A DNA stretch of 64,000 nucleotides from an uncultured Nocardioides sp. (GCF_947489365.1 NZ_CANLDB010000002.1:620001-684000); one strand, 5' to 3'. Numbered from the stretch's first letter, positions 44,685-53,417 are shown. Program-made: numbers and translations. Notes: generated by a model not told the origin, from the sequence alone.

Positions 44685-45058
44685 GCGGGGACGGTCTCGG
44701 CGAGAAAGGCCAGGAGCGCCTCGTTGAAGGCGTCCGGCTGGTCGATGCTGACGGCGTGGCCGGCGTCCTCGACGACGAGGGCGCGGCCGTGCGCGGTGTC
44801 CGCCACGGCCGCCTCGGCGTGCTCGCAGGGCCAGACCTGGCTCTCGCGCCCGGCGATCATGAGGAGCGGCAGCGGGAAGCGTCGTACGACGTCGCGCCAG
44901 TCGGCGAGCGCGTGGTCCTGCAGCAGCGGCAGGGTCTCCGGGGCGACGGGGTCGCGGAAGGCGGGCATCCCGCCGAGGCGCTCGGCGAGGCGGGCCACCG
45001 CCGCGCCGGAGCGGTCGATCCTCCACGTTCGGGCCCGTCTGATAGCGCATTCCTCCAC
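44681..45058 (-). pseudogene. C-terminal fragment of an alpha/beta hydrolase
   Basis: 125 residues that match only the cap and C-terminal part of an alpha/beta hydrolase: RFPLPLLMIAGRESQVWP stands at the catalytic-acid strand but the usual Asp is missing, and VVEDAGHAVSIDQPDAF has the catalytic His. There is no oxyanion strand or GxSxG nucleophile elbow. The 5' half seems lost where the soxR promoter region now begins. It is still open and coupled to the next hydrolase gene. It could be a short expressed remnant. Confidence 0.65.
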
Positions 45059-45073
45059 CAGTCACCCGGACTC

Positions 45074-45102
45074 TTGAACCTCGATCGAGGTCGAGACATC
45101 CT
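45074..45102 (+). promoter_or_regulatory. soxR promoter with SoxR/MerR-type operator
   Basis: TTGAAC and CATCCT with a 17-base spacer that contains the perfect palindrome ACCTCGATCGAGGT (45078-45091). Placement of a dyad between -35 and -10 is the MerR/SoxR arrangement. CATCCT is six bases before the soxR ATG, so the mRNA may be leaderless. Exact -35 register is uncertain. Confidence 0.55.
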
Positions 45103-45108
45103 CGGGCC

Positions 45109-45555
45109 ATGACGCAGCTCACCATCGGCCAGGTGGCGGAGCGCTCGGGGGTGAGCACGTCCGCGATCCGGTTCTACGAGGCCCGCGGCCTGGTCGCGGC
45201 CACGCGGACGACGGGCAACCAGCGCCGGTACGACGCCGGCACGCTGCGGCGCATCGCGTTCGTCCGGGCGGCGCAGCGGGTCGGGCTGACGCTGGAGGAG
45301 ATCGGCGAGGCGCTCGCCACCCTCCCCTCCTCGCGGACGCCGACGCGCGCGGACTGGGCGCGGCTCTCAGCGTCCTGGCGCTCCCGCCTGGACGCCCAGA
45401 TCGAGCGCATCGAGCGCCTGCGGGACAACCTCGACGGCTGCATCGGGTGCGGCTGCCTCAGCCTCAGCACCTGCGCCCTGAACAACCCGGGTGACCGGGC
45501 CGCCGTCCGCGGGCCCGGAGCGGTGTTCCTGGAGCCCGGCGGCGGGGCGGCCTGA
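45109..45555 (+). CDS. soxR: Redox-sensing transcriptional activator SoxR
   Basis: 148 residues. MerR-type winged helix-turn-helix LTIGQVAERSGVSTSAIRFY, then TTGNQRRYDAGTLRRIAFV. A dimer helix follows, and the [2Fe-2S] motif CIGCGCLSLSTC (CxxCxCxxxxxC) near residue 110 with the SoxR-typical tail ALNNPGD. It senses redox-active compounds through its cluster. It probably controls itself through the dyad just upstream; other targets could include the divergent hydrolase pair. ATG start; ends 21 bases from the convergent amidohydrolase. Confidence 0.95.
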   Translation: MTQLTIGQVAERSGVSTSAIRFYEARGLVAATRTTGNQRRYDAGTLRRIAFVRAAQRVGLTLEEIGEALATLPSSRTPTRADWARLSASWRSRLDAQIERIERLRDNLDGCIGCGCLSLSTCALNNPGDRAAVRGPGAVFLEPGGGAA

Positions 45556-45576
45556 CCGCGCGCAGTCGGAACGGCG

Positions 45577-46494
45577 TCAGGCGGCGTCGAGGCGCAGCAG
45601 CCGCGCCCCGTTGTCGTGCAGGACGGCCCGGAGCCAGTCCTCGCCCAGGCCGAGACCCACGACGGCCTCGAGCTGGTGGAGGTAGGGGTGCGGGATGGTC
45701 GGGAAGTCGGTGCCCAGCACGATCTTGTCGCCCGCGGCGGCCAGCCGGCCGAGCAGCGCGTCCGGGAACGGGTGGCTGGGGGTGATGTAGTCGGTGAACG
45801 CCATCGTGGTGTCGAGGTGCACACCTCGGTGGGTCTCGGCCAGCGTCAGGAACTCGTCGTACTCGGGCATGCCGAGGTGGGCGACCACCAGCGGGAGGTC
45901 GGGGTGGCGGCGGAGGACCTCGGCGACGGGGCCCGGGCCGGTGAAGCGGCCGGGGTGCGGCCCGGAGCCGGCGTGGATGACGGTCGGGACGCCGGCCTCG
46001 GCGAGCAGGCCCCAGACGCCGTCGAGCAGCGGGTCGGAGGGGTCGTACGCCCCGACCTGCACGTGCGCCTTGAACACCCGTGCGCCGGCCTCGAGCGCGG
46101 CGGCGACGTACGCCGGGGCGCCCGGCTCGGGGAAGAACGTCGCGGAGCCCACGCAGCCCGGTGTCCGGTCCGCGAAGGCGAGGGTCCAGTCGTTCAGCCA
46201 CGCGGCCATGTCGGGCTTGTGCGGGTAGGCCAACGCCGTGAACGCGCGGACGCCGTACGCACGGAGTCGCTCGGCGCGGACCTCGTCGGGCAGCCGGTAG
46301 GCGACGGGCCACGCGGTCCCGGTGCGCTCCTCGACGGCGTCGAAGAACGCCCAGACCTTCTGCTGCACCCGGTCGGGCATGAAGTGGGTGTGGACGTCGA
46401 CCAGCCCCGGCAGGCCGAGGTCGTCCCAGACCCGCCGTACCAGCGCGGGCTCGTCGGGCGGCAGATCGACCTCACAGGGCACGCCCGGCACCAT
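45577..46494 (-). CDS. Amidohydrolase-2 family metal-dependent hydrolase
   Basis: 305 residues, TIM-barrel Amidohydro_2 family. GLVDVHTHFMPDRVQQKVW has the HxH metal pair near residue 30; VPTVIHAGSGPHPG and LVVAHLGMPEYDEF hold the next histidines; KIVLGTDFPTIPHPYL has the catalytic Asp near residue 260. Relatives are decarboxylases and hydrolases of carboxylated substrates; the exact reaction is unknown. ATG 46494 is chosen; its -10-like CATGGT lies seven bases upstream and overlaps the start codon of the divergent DUF4032 gene. Confidence 0.87.
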   Translation of the reverse strand: MVPGVPCEVDLPPDEPALVRRVWDDLGLPGLVDVHTHFMPDRVQQKVWAFFDAVEERTGTAWPVAYRLPDEVRAERLRAYGVRAFTALAYPHKPDMAAWLNDWTLAFADRTPGCVGSATFFPEPGAPAYVAAALEAGARVFKAHVQVGAYDPSDPLLDGVWGLLAEAGVPTVIHAGSGPHPGRFTGPGPVAEVLRRHPDLPLVVAHLGMPEYDEFLTLAETHRGVHLDTTMAFTDYITPSHPFPDALLGRLAAAGDKIVLGTDFPTIPHPYLHQLEAVVGLGLGEDWLRAVLHDNGARLLRLDAA

Positions 46495-46507
46495 ACTGAG
46501 GACCATG
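46492..46507. promoter_or_regulatory. Interlocked divergent leaderless promoters
   Basis: CATACT (46492-46497, plus) lies seven bases before ATG 46505, and CATGGT (46502-46507, minus) lies seven bases before ATG 46494. Each -10 overlaps the other gene's start codon, and the two start codons are only ten bases apart. Confidence 0.4.
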
Positions 46508-47728
46508 CCCTCGTCCACCCACCCGGCCCTGCGCATCGTCGCGAGCCGGCCCGACCCGGCGATCGTCACGCTGCCGTGGTCGACCCCGCTGGAGGACTGG
46601 GGGTCGGAGTACCTGGTGCCCCTCCCCCGGGGCCTCTCGCGGCACGTCGTGCGGATCATCCGGCTCCGCGACCGGACCTACGCGGTGAAGGAGACGCAGG
46701 AGCCGATCGCGTTCCGGGAGTACCGGACGCTGCGCGACCTGCACCGCCTCGGCCTGCCCGCCGTCGTCCCCCAGGGGGTGGTCGCCGGGCGCACCGGCGC
46801 GGACGGCGAGGAGCTCCCGGCGGCGCTCATCACCGAGCACCTGCGCTTCTCGCTGCCCTACCGCAGCCTCTTCAGCCACGGCCTGCGCGCCGACAACCTG
46901 CCGGCGCTGGTCGACGCGCTCGTCGTCCTGCTGGTGCGGCTGCACCTCTCGGACTTCTACTGGGGTGACGTGTCGCTGTCGAACGTGCTGTTCCGGCGCA
47001 ACGCCGGGTCGTTCTCGGCGTACCTCGTCGACGCGGAGACCGGGGAGCTGCGTCCGACCCTGTCGGACGGGATGCGCGAGCACGACGTCACCGTCGGCTG
47101 CGAGAACGTCTTCGCCGAGCTGCTCGACCTGCAGGCCGCGCAGACCGTCGAGGGCGAGCTGCGCGCCCACGAGGTCGTCGACCTGATCCGTGAGCGGTAC
47201 GACGCCCTGTGGACGGAGCTGACCGGCGAGGAGCGGTTCGGCGCCGACGAGATGTGGCGCATCGAGCAGCGCATCGAGCGGCTCAACGACCTCGGCTTCG
47301 ACGTGGACGAGCTCGACATCGTCACCGACCTCGGCGGCGACGAGATCCGGATCCAGCCCAAGGTGGTCGAGCTGGGGCACCACTGCCGCGAGCTCCAGTC
47401 GCTGACGGGGATGAACGTCGAGGACGGGCAGGCCCGCCGCCTGCTCAACGACCTCGCGGCCTTCACCGCCCACCTCGACCTCGGCCGCGAGGACCGCTCC
47501 CTCGTCGCGAACCGGTGGATGACGCAGATCTACGAGCCGATCATGGCGATGGTCCCCCCGGGCGGCCACGGCAAGCTGGAGCAGGCCGAGATCTTCCACG
47601 AGATCCTCGAGCACCGCTGGTACCTCTCCGAGCGCGCCGGCGAGGGCGTCGACATCTTCGACGCCGCGCGGGACTACTTCGCCACCGTCCTCCCGGCCCA
47701 CCCGGAGGAGGCCGTGGCGACGGAGTAG
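46505..47728 (+). CDS. DUF4032 protein with kinase-like N-terminal domain
   Basis: 407 residues. The N-terminal half looks like a lipopolysaccharide-kinase/phosphotransferase fold: YAVKETQEPIAFREYRTLRD holds a possible ATP-site Lys and Glu, FYWGDVSLSNVLFRRN resembles a catalytic loop (DxxxxN) and AYLVDAETGE a metal-binding Asp. The C-terminal DUF4032 domain runs from about residue 230 (DELDIVTDLGGDEIRIQPKV). Function unknown; a phosphotransferase role is inferred. Start ATG 46505 follows CATACT by seven bases; the track start at 46322 lies inside the divergent gene. Confidence 0.85.
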   Translation: MPSSTHPALRIVASRPDPAIVTLPWSTPLEDWGSEYLVPLPRGLSRHVVRIIRLRDRTYAVKETQEPIAFREYRTLRDLHRLGLPAVVPQGVVAGRTGADGEELPAALITEHLRFSLPYRSLFSHGLRADNLPALVDALVVLLVRLHLSDFYWGDVSLSNVLFRRNAGSFSAYLVDAETGELRPTLSDGMREHDVTVGCENVFAELLDLQAAQTVEGELRAHEVVDLIRERYDALWTELTGEERFGADEMWRIEQRIERLNDLGFDVDELDIVTDLGGDEIRIQPKVVELGHHCRELQSLTGMNVEDGQARRLLNDLAAFTAHLDLGREDRSLVANRWMTQIYEPIMAMVPPGGHGKLEQAEIFHEILEHRWYLSERAGEGVDIFDAARDYFATVLPAHPEEAVATE

Positions 47729-47741
47729 CGCCGGGGTCGAC

Positions 47742-47853
47742 TCGGCACGTCTGCGCACCCCAGAGCCCTCGAGTCGGCACGTCTGCGCAGCTCAGAGCCC
47801 TCGAGTCGGCACGTCTGCGCAGCTCAGAGCCCTCGACTCGGCACGTCTGCGCA
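47742..47853. repeat. 32-bp-period direct repeat, four copies
   Basis: TCGGCACGTCTGCGCA recurs at 47742, 47774, 47806 and 47838, exactly 32 bases apart, with a mostly shared 16-base partner (GCTCAGAGCCCTCGAG). It fills the gap between two convergent genes. The same core recurs at 60483 and 60515 with the same spacing. Confidence 0.9.
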
Positions 47854-47855
47854 GC

Positions 47856-48272
47856 TCAGCGCTGCCAGGGCAGCGTGCCGTAGCTGTTGGCGTAGACCTT
47901 GCCGGGCTTGGGGTGGGTGAGCTTCAGGCCCGCCCAGGTCTCGTCGACCCGCAGACAGGTGCTCTCGACCAGCCCGGCGTCGTACGCCACCTCGATGACG
48001 CGGGGCAGGGTCAGGTCCGAGCCCAGCCGGCGGCCCTTCGGCCACGAGACCCAGAGCGTGCCGCGGGGCGCGAGGCTCCCGACCAGGGGCGGCAGCACCG
48101 TCCGCATCTCGTCGGCGGTCACGACCGCGAGGTGCAGGTAGTCGACGGGCCCGTCGTCCACCCAGACGAGTGCGGGGAGCCCGAGGGACGTCGCCACGGG
48201 GGCGGGAAGGCCGACGTGGCGGCCGCGCGATCCCTCGCGGACGCCCATCTTCTGCGCGACGGTGCGGGTCAT
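47856..48272 (-). CDS. DUF3052-like conserved protein
   Basis: 138 residues. Rossmann-like pattern: MGVREGSRGRHVGLPAPVA, PVDYLHLAVVTADEM, LAPRGTLWVSWPKGRRLGSD, then ESTCLRVDETWAGLKL. The motif LWVSWPKGR followed by a C-terminal DETWAGLKL is the plan of actinobacterial DUF3052 proteins, though the match is by memory. Function unknown. ATG 48272 (MTRTVAQKM) is preferred to the track start at 48314. Its stop touches the 32-bp repeat array. Confidence 0.75.
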   Translation of the reverse strand: MTRTVAQKMGVREGSRGRHVGLPAPVATSLGLPALVWVDDGPVDYLHLAVVTADEMRTVLPPLVGSLAPRGTLWVSWPKGRRLGSDLTLPRVIEVAYDAGLVESTCLRVDETWAGLKLTHPKPGKVYANSYGTLPWQR

Positions 48273-48336
48273 GGTCTGAGCATGACCCGTCAAGCGGTCT
48301 GGTTCTGACCGCAATCAACCTCACCGGATCTCGGCT

Positions 48337-49485
48337 TCACTTCAGGAGCGAGCGGCCGATCACCATGCGCTGGATCTGGTTGGTGCCCTCGAAGATCTGG
48401 GTGACCTTGGCGTCGCGGAAGAGACGCTCGGCGGCGAAGTCCGTGGTGTAGCCGGCCCCGCCGAGCACCTGGACGGCGTCGGTGGTCACCTTCATGGCGG
48501 CGTCGGTCGCGGTGAGCTTCGCGATGCTGGCCTCCGACCCGAACGGCTGGCCGGCGTCCTTGAGCCGCGCGGCGTGCAGGTACGTCGCCCGCGCGGCGCC
48601 GACCGCGGCCGCCATGTCGGCGAGCAGGAACTGCATCCCCTGGAAGTCACCGATCCGCTGGCCGAACTGCTGCCGCTCCTTCGCGTACGACGTCGCCAGC
48701 GACAGGGCCGCGTGCGCGATGCCCGTCGCGACGGCGGCGATGCCGAGCCGGCCGGCGTCCAGCGCGGAGAGGGCGACGGCCATGCCGCGGCCCTCGTCGG
48801 AGATCCGCTGGGAGACCGGCACCCGGGTGCCGTCGAAGGTCACCGTGCTGGTGGGGTCGCAGTGCAGCCCCATCTTCTTCTCGGGCGCGCCGTGGCTGAT
48901 GCCGGGCGAGTCCGCGGGCACCAGGAACGACGACAGCCCGGAGCGGCCGTCGTCGGAGGTGCGGGCGAAGAGCACGTAGTAGTCGGCGTGCGGGCCGTTG
49001 CTGATCCACTGCTTGGTGCCGGTGACGACGTACTCGTCACCCTCGCGGACCGCCTTCGTCCGGATCCCCGAGACGTCCGAGCCGGCCTGCGCCTCGGAGA
49101 GGCAGTACGCGCCCAGCCACTCCCCGCCCAGCATCCGCGGCAGCCAGGTCCCCCGCTGCTCGTCGGTGCCGTTCTTGTCGAGCACGGTCGCCGTCAGTGC
49201 GTGGACCGACGTCCCCACCGCGACGCTCGGCCAGACCGCCGCGATCTCCTCGATGACCTGGAGGTACACCTCGTACGGCTGCTCGCCGCCACCCCACCGC
49301 TCCTCGAACGGCAGGCTCATCAGGCCCGACTTGCCGAGCAGGGCGTAGGCCTCGGCGGGGAACAGCGACGCCGCCTCGGCGGCGTCCACCTGGGGCGCCA
49401 GCTCCTCCCGGGCGATGTCACGCACGAGCCCGATCAGGTCGGTCGCCTCGGAGGACGGGAGAATTCTTTGGACGTCCAAGGACAT
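48337..49485 (-). CDS. Acyl-CoA dehydrogenase
   Basis: 382 residues, family length. FAD flavoenzyme that makes the 2,3-double bond in acyl-CoA. AYCLSEAQAGSDVSGIRTKA and YVVTGTKQWISNGPHADYYV are the flavin-binding signatures; the substrate/base region is QVLGGAGYTTDFAAERLFRD with IFEGTNQIQRMVIGRSLL at the end. In the Glu base position of short-chain enzymes (IFEGTN) the Glu is present. TACCAT seven bases before ATG 49485 marks a leaderless start. Divergent from the sulfatase. Confidence 0.94.
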   Translation of the reverse strand: MSLDVQRILPSSEATDLIGLVRDIAREELAPQVDAAEAASLFPAEAYALLGKSGLMSLPFEERWGGGEQPYEVYLQVIEEIAAVWPSVAVGTSVHALTATVLDKNGTDEQRGTWLPRMLGGEWLGAYCLSEAQAGSDVSGIRTKAVREGDEYVVTGTKQWISNGPHADYYVLFARTSDDGRSGLSSFLVPADSPGISHGAPEKKMGLHCDPTSTVTFDGTRVPVSQRISDEGRGMAVALSALDAGRLGIAAVATGIAHAALSLATSYAKERQQFGQRIGDFQGMQFLLADMAAAVGAARATYLHAARLKDAGQPFGSEASIAKLTATDAAMKVTTDAVQVLGGAGYTTDFAAERLFRDAKVTQIFEGTNQIQRMVIGRSLLK

Positions 49486-49492
49486 GTCGCCC

Positions 49493-49498
49493 ATGGTA
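49493..49498 (-). promoter_or_regulatory. Leaderless-type -10 (TACCAT) for the acyl-CoA dehydrogenase
   Basis: TACCAT ends seven bases before ATG 49485, which decides that start over the ATG at 49494. Confidence 0.5.
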
Positions 49499-49582
49499 GG
49501 CCCCGCGTCGGGGCAACCCCAGACGCGTTTGGGGCGTCCTCCCTGAGGGGAGGACCACCGCAACACCGACGAGGGGACGACC

Positions 49583-51289
49583 GTGACGAGCAGGGAGCAC
49601 GTGGGGACGGCGGCACTCGCCGTGCTGCTCGCCGTGGCACTGGTGGTGGGGGTCAACCTCCTGGTGCCCGCGGGGCGCGCCCCGGCGTCGCCACCGGCGG
49701 GGGCGTCCGCGCCCGACGACGGGGCCCGGCCGCCGGGCATGCCGCGCAAGCCGAACCTCGTGGTCGTCATGGCCGACGACATGCGGTTCGACGACCTGCG
49801 CTTCGCCCCGCAGATCCGCAAGCTCGTCGCGAAACAGGGCCTGACCTTCCGCAACGCGTTCTCGAACTACCCGCTGTGCTGCCCGGCCCGGGCCTCGTTC
49901 CTCACCGGCCGCCTCGCGCGCAACCACGAGGTCTGGAGCCACAGCAAGCCCTGGGGGTACGGCGCGTTCGACGACTCCCGCACGCTCGCGACCGCGATGC
50001 GTGGCGCGGGCTACGAGACGGGCTTCGTCGGCAAGTACCTGAACGGCTACGGCGTCATGGACTCGAAGGTGAGCGGGCGGCCGTCGTACCGCTACGTGCC
50101 GCGCGGCTGGGACGAGTGGCACGCCGCCATCGAGAACCCGGGCCGCGAGGGCATCCACGGCGGCACGTACTACTACTTCGACACGCCGTACAACCGCAAC
50201 GGGCGCATCGACAACAGCTACGAGGGCCGCTACCAGAGCGACGTCATCGGCGACCTGTCGATCAGCACCATGCGGTCGGTGGCGGGGCGCAAGCCGTTCT
50301 TCCTCTACCTCAACTACGTCGCGCCCCACTTCGGCGGCCCCGACGAGCCCGACGACCCGCGGCCGATGAAGGACACGAAGGGCCGCACCTACCTGGCGGC
50401 CACCCCCGCCCGACCGGACTGGGTCAAGGGCCGGTACGACGACGTCATCTCCCACCCGCCGGGCCGTCCGCGCCGCGGCGGGCCCGCCGAGCGCGACAAC
50501 TCCGACAAGCCGCCGCGGATGCGCACCCTGACCGAGCCGACCTCCCGCGAGTGGGCCGCCGTCCGCGAGCTCACCCGCCAGCGGGCCGAGTCCATCCACG
50601 TGATGGACCGCCAGGTCGGCCGCCTCGTCAAGGCCCTGAAGAAGCGCGGCGAGTGGCAGGACACCGTCCTCGCCTTCACCTCCGACAACGGCTACTTCCT
50701 CGGCGAGCACCGCATGCGCCAGGGCAAGGTCTGGCCCCACGACCCGTCGCTGCGGGTGCCGCTCGTGATGACCGGTCCCGGCCTGCGCTCCGGCGGGACC
50801 CGCTACGACCCGGTCTCGACCGTCGACCTGTCCGCGACCCTGCTCGACCTCGCCGAGGCCGACCTGCCGTGGGGCCTCGACGGCACCAGCCGCGTCGACA
50901 CCCTCACCGCCGACCAGGGGTGGACGCAGGCCGTCCCCACCGAGGCCGTCCGGACCAGCCCGCTGCGGAAGAAGGCCGGCTTCTCCGGCCCCCGCACCGA
51001 GATCGGGGTGCGGACCTCACGCTGGGCCTACTTCCGCAACCGCGGCGGGCAGGACGAGCTGTACGACCTGCAGCGGGACCCGTTCCAGCAGCGCAGCGTC
51101 ATCCGCGACCCGGCGTACGCCGAGCAGCAGCGACTGCTGCGCGGGGTCTGGGACGAGCTGCGCGACTGCCGCGGTGCGTCCTGCCGGGTCGCCCTGCCGG
51201 GGCAGCTGCAGGCCGACGCCGCGGAGAACCGCACCCGCGGCGTCGAGTACGCCCGGCGCCACGACAAGGTCTACGGCTACCGCCGCTGA
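49583..51289 (+). CDS. Exported/membrane-anchored sulfatase
   Basis: 568 residues, type I sulfatase. N-terminal hydrophobic helix TAALAVLLAVALVVGVNLLV acts as signal or anchor. NLVVVMADDMRFDDLRFAP has the metal aspartates near residue 60. PLCCPARASFLTGRLARN near residue 100 carries the CxPxR motif whose Cys is turned into formylglycine. AFTSDNGYFLGEHRM near residue 370 is the second metal site. It resembles arylsulfatase/N-acetylglucosamine-6-sulfatase enzymes and could act on sulfated glycans. GTG start with GAGGGGACGA upstream. Confidence 0.92.
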   Translation: MTSREHVGTAALAVLLAVALVVGVNLLVPAGRAPASPPAGASAPDDGARPPGMPRKPNLVVVMADDMRFDDLRFAPQIRKLVAKQGLTFRNAFSNYPLCCPARASFLTGRLARNHEVWSHSKPWGYGAFDDSRTLATAMRGAGYETGFVGKYLNGYGVMDSKVSGRPSYRYVPRGWDEWHAAIENPGREGIHGGTYYYFDTPYNRNGRIDNSYEGRYQSDVIGDLSISTMRSVAGRKPFFLYLNYVAPHFGGPDEPDDPRPMKDTKGRTYLAATPARPDWVKGRYDDVISHPPGRPRRGGPAERDNSDKPPRMRTLTEPTSREWAAVRELTRQRAESIHVMDRQVGRLVKALKKRGEWQDTVLAFTSDNGYFLGEHRMRQGKVWPHDPSLRVPLVMTGPGLRSGGTRYDPVSTVDLSATLLDLAEADLPWGLDGTSRVDTLTADQGWTQAVPTEAVRTSPLRKKAGFSGPRTEIGVRTSRWAYFRNRGGQDELYDLQRDPFQQRSVIRDPAYAEQQRLLRGVWDELRDCRGASCRVALPGQLQADAAENRTRGVEYARRHDKVYGYRR

Positions 51290-51794
51290 CGCCGCGCGGT
51301 CCTCACCGGGTCTCGACGACGCGCGCTCGCTGCGCTCGCGGGCTGCTCGACCACCGGGCCTCCTTCAGCCGGTCGAGCAGCAGACTCGCGCCAGCGAGTC
51401 CGCGTTCAAGCCGGTCGAGCAGCAGACTCGCGCCAGCGAGTCCGCGTCGTCGAGACCACCGCCGCCAGGCGCCTCACCGGGTCTCGACGACGCGCGCTCG
51501 CTGCGCTCGCGGGCTGCTCGACCACCGGGGCTCCTTCAGTCGGTCGAGCAGCAGACTCGCGCCAGCGGGTCCGCGTTCAAGCCGGTCGAGCAGCAGACTC
51601 GCGCCAGCGAGTCCGCGTCGTCGAGACCACCGCCGCCGGGCGCCCCACCGGGTCTCGACGACGCGCGCTCGCTGCGCTCGCGGGCTGCTCGACCACCGGT
51701 GGGGGCGCACTCGCTGCGCTCGCAGGCTGCTCGACCAGCGGTAGGGGCGCGCTCGCTGCGCTCGCGGGCTGCTCGACCAGCGACGGGGGCGCGC
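51290..51794. other. Repeat array between sulfatase and metallophosphoesterase genes
   Basis: 505 bases between convergent genes, filled by repeats: two full copies of a 171-bp unit, a third partial copy and two shorter derivatives of the CGCTCGCTGCGCTCGCGGGC element near 51707-51780. No gene seen. Confidence 0.8.
51310..51694. repeat. 171-bp tandem unit with inverted sub-elements (2.2 copies)
   Basis: Units start at 51310, 51481 and 51652. Each opens with repeat B (43 bp, GTCTCGACGACGCGCGCTCG...) and closes with an inverted relative (CAGCGAGTCCGCGTCGTCGA then GACC), plus a second copy of GGTCGAGCAGCAGACTCGCG in the middle. Each unit could thus fold into a long hairpin. Repeat B also occurs at 31801 and 32146. 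Confidence 0.9.
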
Positions 51795-53417
51795 TCAGGT
51801 CGTGGGCTCGGCGTCCTCGGGCCCCAGCTGGGGCTCCTCCTCGGTCGGCTCGGCGGGGACCCCGGACAGGGGGTCCTCGGCGATCTCGACGTCCGCGAGC
51901 TCGACGTACTCCCCCGCCGTGAAGTCGCCGGTGGTCTGCAGGGTCACCCACTGCAGGCCCACGGCGGCGCCGTCGCGGTAGGTCAGCAGGGTCACCATCG
52001 CCTCGCGACGGGGCTTGCTGCCCACGGCGATCGAGTACGCCGCCCCGCCGGTCGTGCCGGTGGTGAAGCGGACGCCGCGCTCGCCGTTCGAGCCCTCGTA
52101 CGCCTCGGGACCGATGCGGGAGTGGACGTGGCCGCCGAGCACCAGGTCGACGCAGCCGCGGGCGAGGGCGGCGTTGCCGAGGTTCGCGTCGTGGACCAGC
52201 AGCGTGTCGACCCGCTCGTCGTCGGCGTCGAGCGCGCACAGGTCGTCGGCGAGGTCCTGGCGGATCTCGTCGAAGGAGGCGCCGACCGCCGACCGGTCGG
52301 GGGTGAAGCTGCTCGCCCGGGGGTCGGGCACGCCCAGCAGGCGGGCACCACCGGGTCCGTCGACGGCCTCGCCGTCGAGGACGTCCCAGCCCTTCTCCGC
52401 GAGGTAGCGGGGCACGAACGCGCCCGCGTCGTGGTTGCCGGTGACCGACCACCGGTCGAGGTCGGAGAAGGCGGCGTCGAGGGAGTCCAGGCTGAACGCC
52501 TCCCAGGACTTGCCCGAGGAGGTGTCGTCGCCGGCGTCGTACACGGCGGTCGCCCCGCCCGCGTCGGCGATCGCGCGGGCGACGGGGTCCATGCCGATGT
52601 TGTCGTGCCGGTCCGAGACGAGGACGACGACCGTCTCGTCCTCCTCGGGCTGCCGCAGGTCGTCGGCGAGGTCGGTGGCGGCGTCGCGCGCCTCGTCGTA
52701 CCAGTCCTGGGCCTGCTCGTAGGTGTCGACCGCGCCCTGGATCAGCCCCCGGGTCTGGACCGTCGTGACGTCGGCGCGGACCTGCACCGCCCCGACCCCG
52801 TCGGGCACGGTCACGGCGTCGCCGACGAACTCCTGCAGGCCCTCCCACCGCTCGTCGTCGGTGAGCTCCTCGGGGACGCCCGACCACGGCTGCCAGACCA
52901 GCAGGACCGCCAGGGCCACCCCGGAGACCACCACGAGCCCGCCGGGGGTGCGGGTGCGTCGGAGCAGCTCGACGCGGCGCGCACGGCCCACGAGCACCCA
53001 CACCAGCACCGGGAGCGTGCCGGCCACCGCCCCGCGGAGCCCGGCGGCGACGGCCATGTCGACGACCGCGCCGCGCACGATCTCGACCTGGCCCTGGGGC
53101 TGGCTGGCGATGAAGGCGTAGCGGTCGACGAGCTCCTGGGTGGTCGACGCCTCGGTCTTGCCGAGCGTGATGTCGACGCCGAGGGGCTGCGGCGACGGCA
53201 GGCGTACGTCGGGCAGCACCGGTCCGCTGTGGACGGTCACCCAGGGCTCGCGGGTCGGGCTGACCGTCACGTCGTGGCTCGCCAGCTCGACCTCACGGCT
53301 GCCCCCGAGGAAGGCGGTGACGGCGACCGGCACCGCCACGACGGCCCACACCAGGGTCAGGAACAGGACCTTGAGCGCCACCCGTCGGGTCGAACGTCCG
53401 CCCGACGCCTCGCTCAC
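51795..53417 (-). CDS. Membrane-anchored metallophosphoesterase
   Basis: 540 residues. N-terminal helix VLFLTLVWAVVAVPVAVTAF, an outer beta-rich region, two more helices near residues 130-175 (GTLPVLVWVLVG, LVVVSGVALAVLLVW), then an extracytoplasmic calcineurin-like domain: VVVLVSDRHDNIGMDPV (metal site), WSVTGNHDAGAFVPR (GNHD), LLVHDANLGN and LVLGGHVHSRIGPEA (GHxH). The first Asp pair reads SDRHDN where most have DxH. Substrate unknown. GTG overlaps the rlmB stop (GTGA). Confidence 0.87.
   Translation of the reverse strand: MSEASGGRSTRRVALKVLFLTLVWAVVAVPVAVTAFLGGSREVELASHDVTVSPTREPWVTVHSGPVLPDVRLPSPQPLGVDITLGKTEASTTQELVDRYAFIASQPQGQVEIVRGAVVDMAVAAGLRGAVAGTLPVLVWVLVGRARRVELLRRTRTPGGLVVVSGVALAVLLVWQPWSGVPEELTDDERWEGLQEFVGDAVTVPDGVGAVQVRADVTTVQTRGLIQGAVDTYEQAQDWYDEARDAATDLADDLRQPEEDETVVVLVSDRHDNIGMDPVARAIADAGGATAVYDAGDDTSSGKSWEAFSLDSLDAAFSDLDRWSVTGNHDAGAFVPRYLAEKGWDVLDGEAVDGPGGARLLGVPDPRASSFTPDRSAVGASFDEIRQDLADDLCALDADDERVDTLLVHDANLGNAALARGCVDLVLGGHVHSRIGPEAYEGSNGERGVRFTTGTTGGAAYSIAVGSKPRREAMVTLLTYRDGAAVGLQWVTLQTTGDFTAGEYVELADVEIAEDPLSGVPAEPTEEEPQLGPEDAEPTT

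Noticed and set aside
47742-47853. CRISPR array
   Set aside because: Repeat plus partner total 32 bases and the partners are nearly identical, so there are no unique spacers; no cas genes.
48574-51744. 1056-residue plus-strand ORF
   Set aside because: It is antisense to the acyl-CoA dehydrogenase and out of frame with the sulfatase; its translation is Arg/Pro/Ala-rich and follows the repeats. A shadow ORF.
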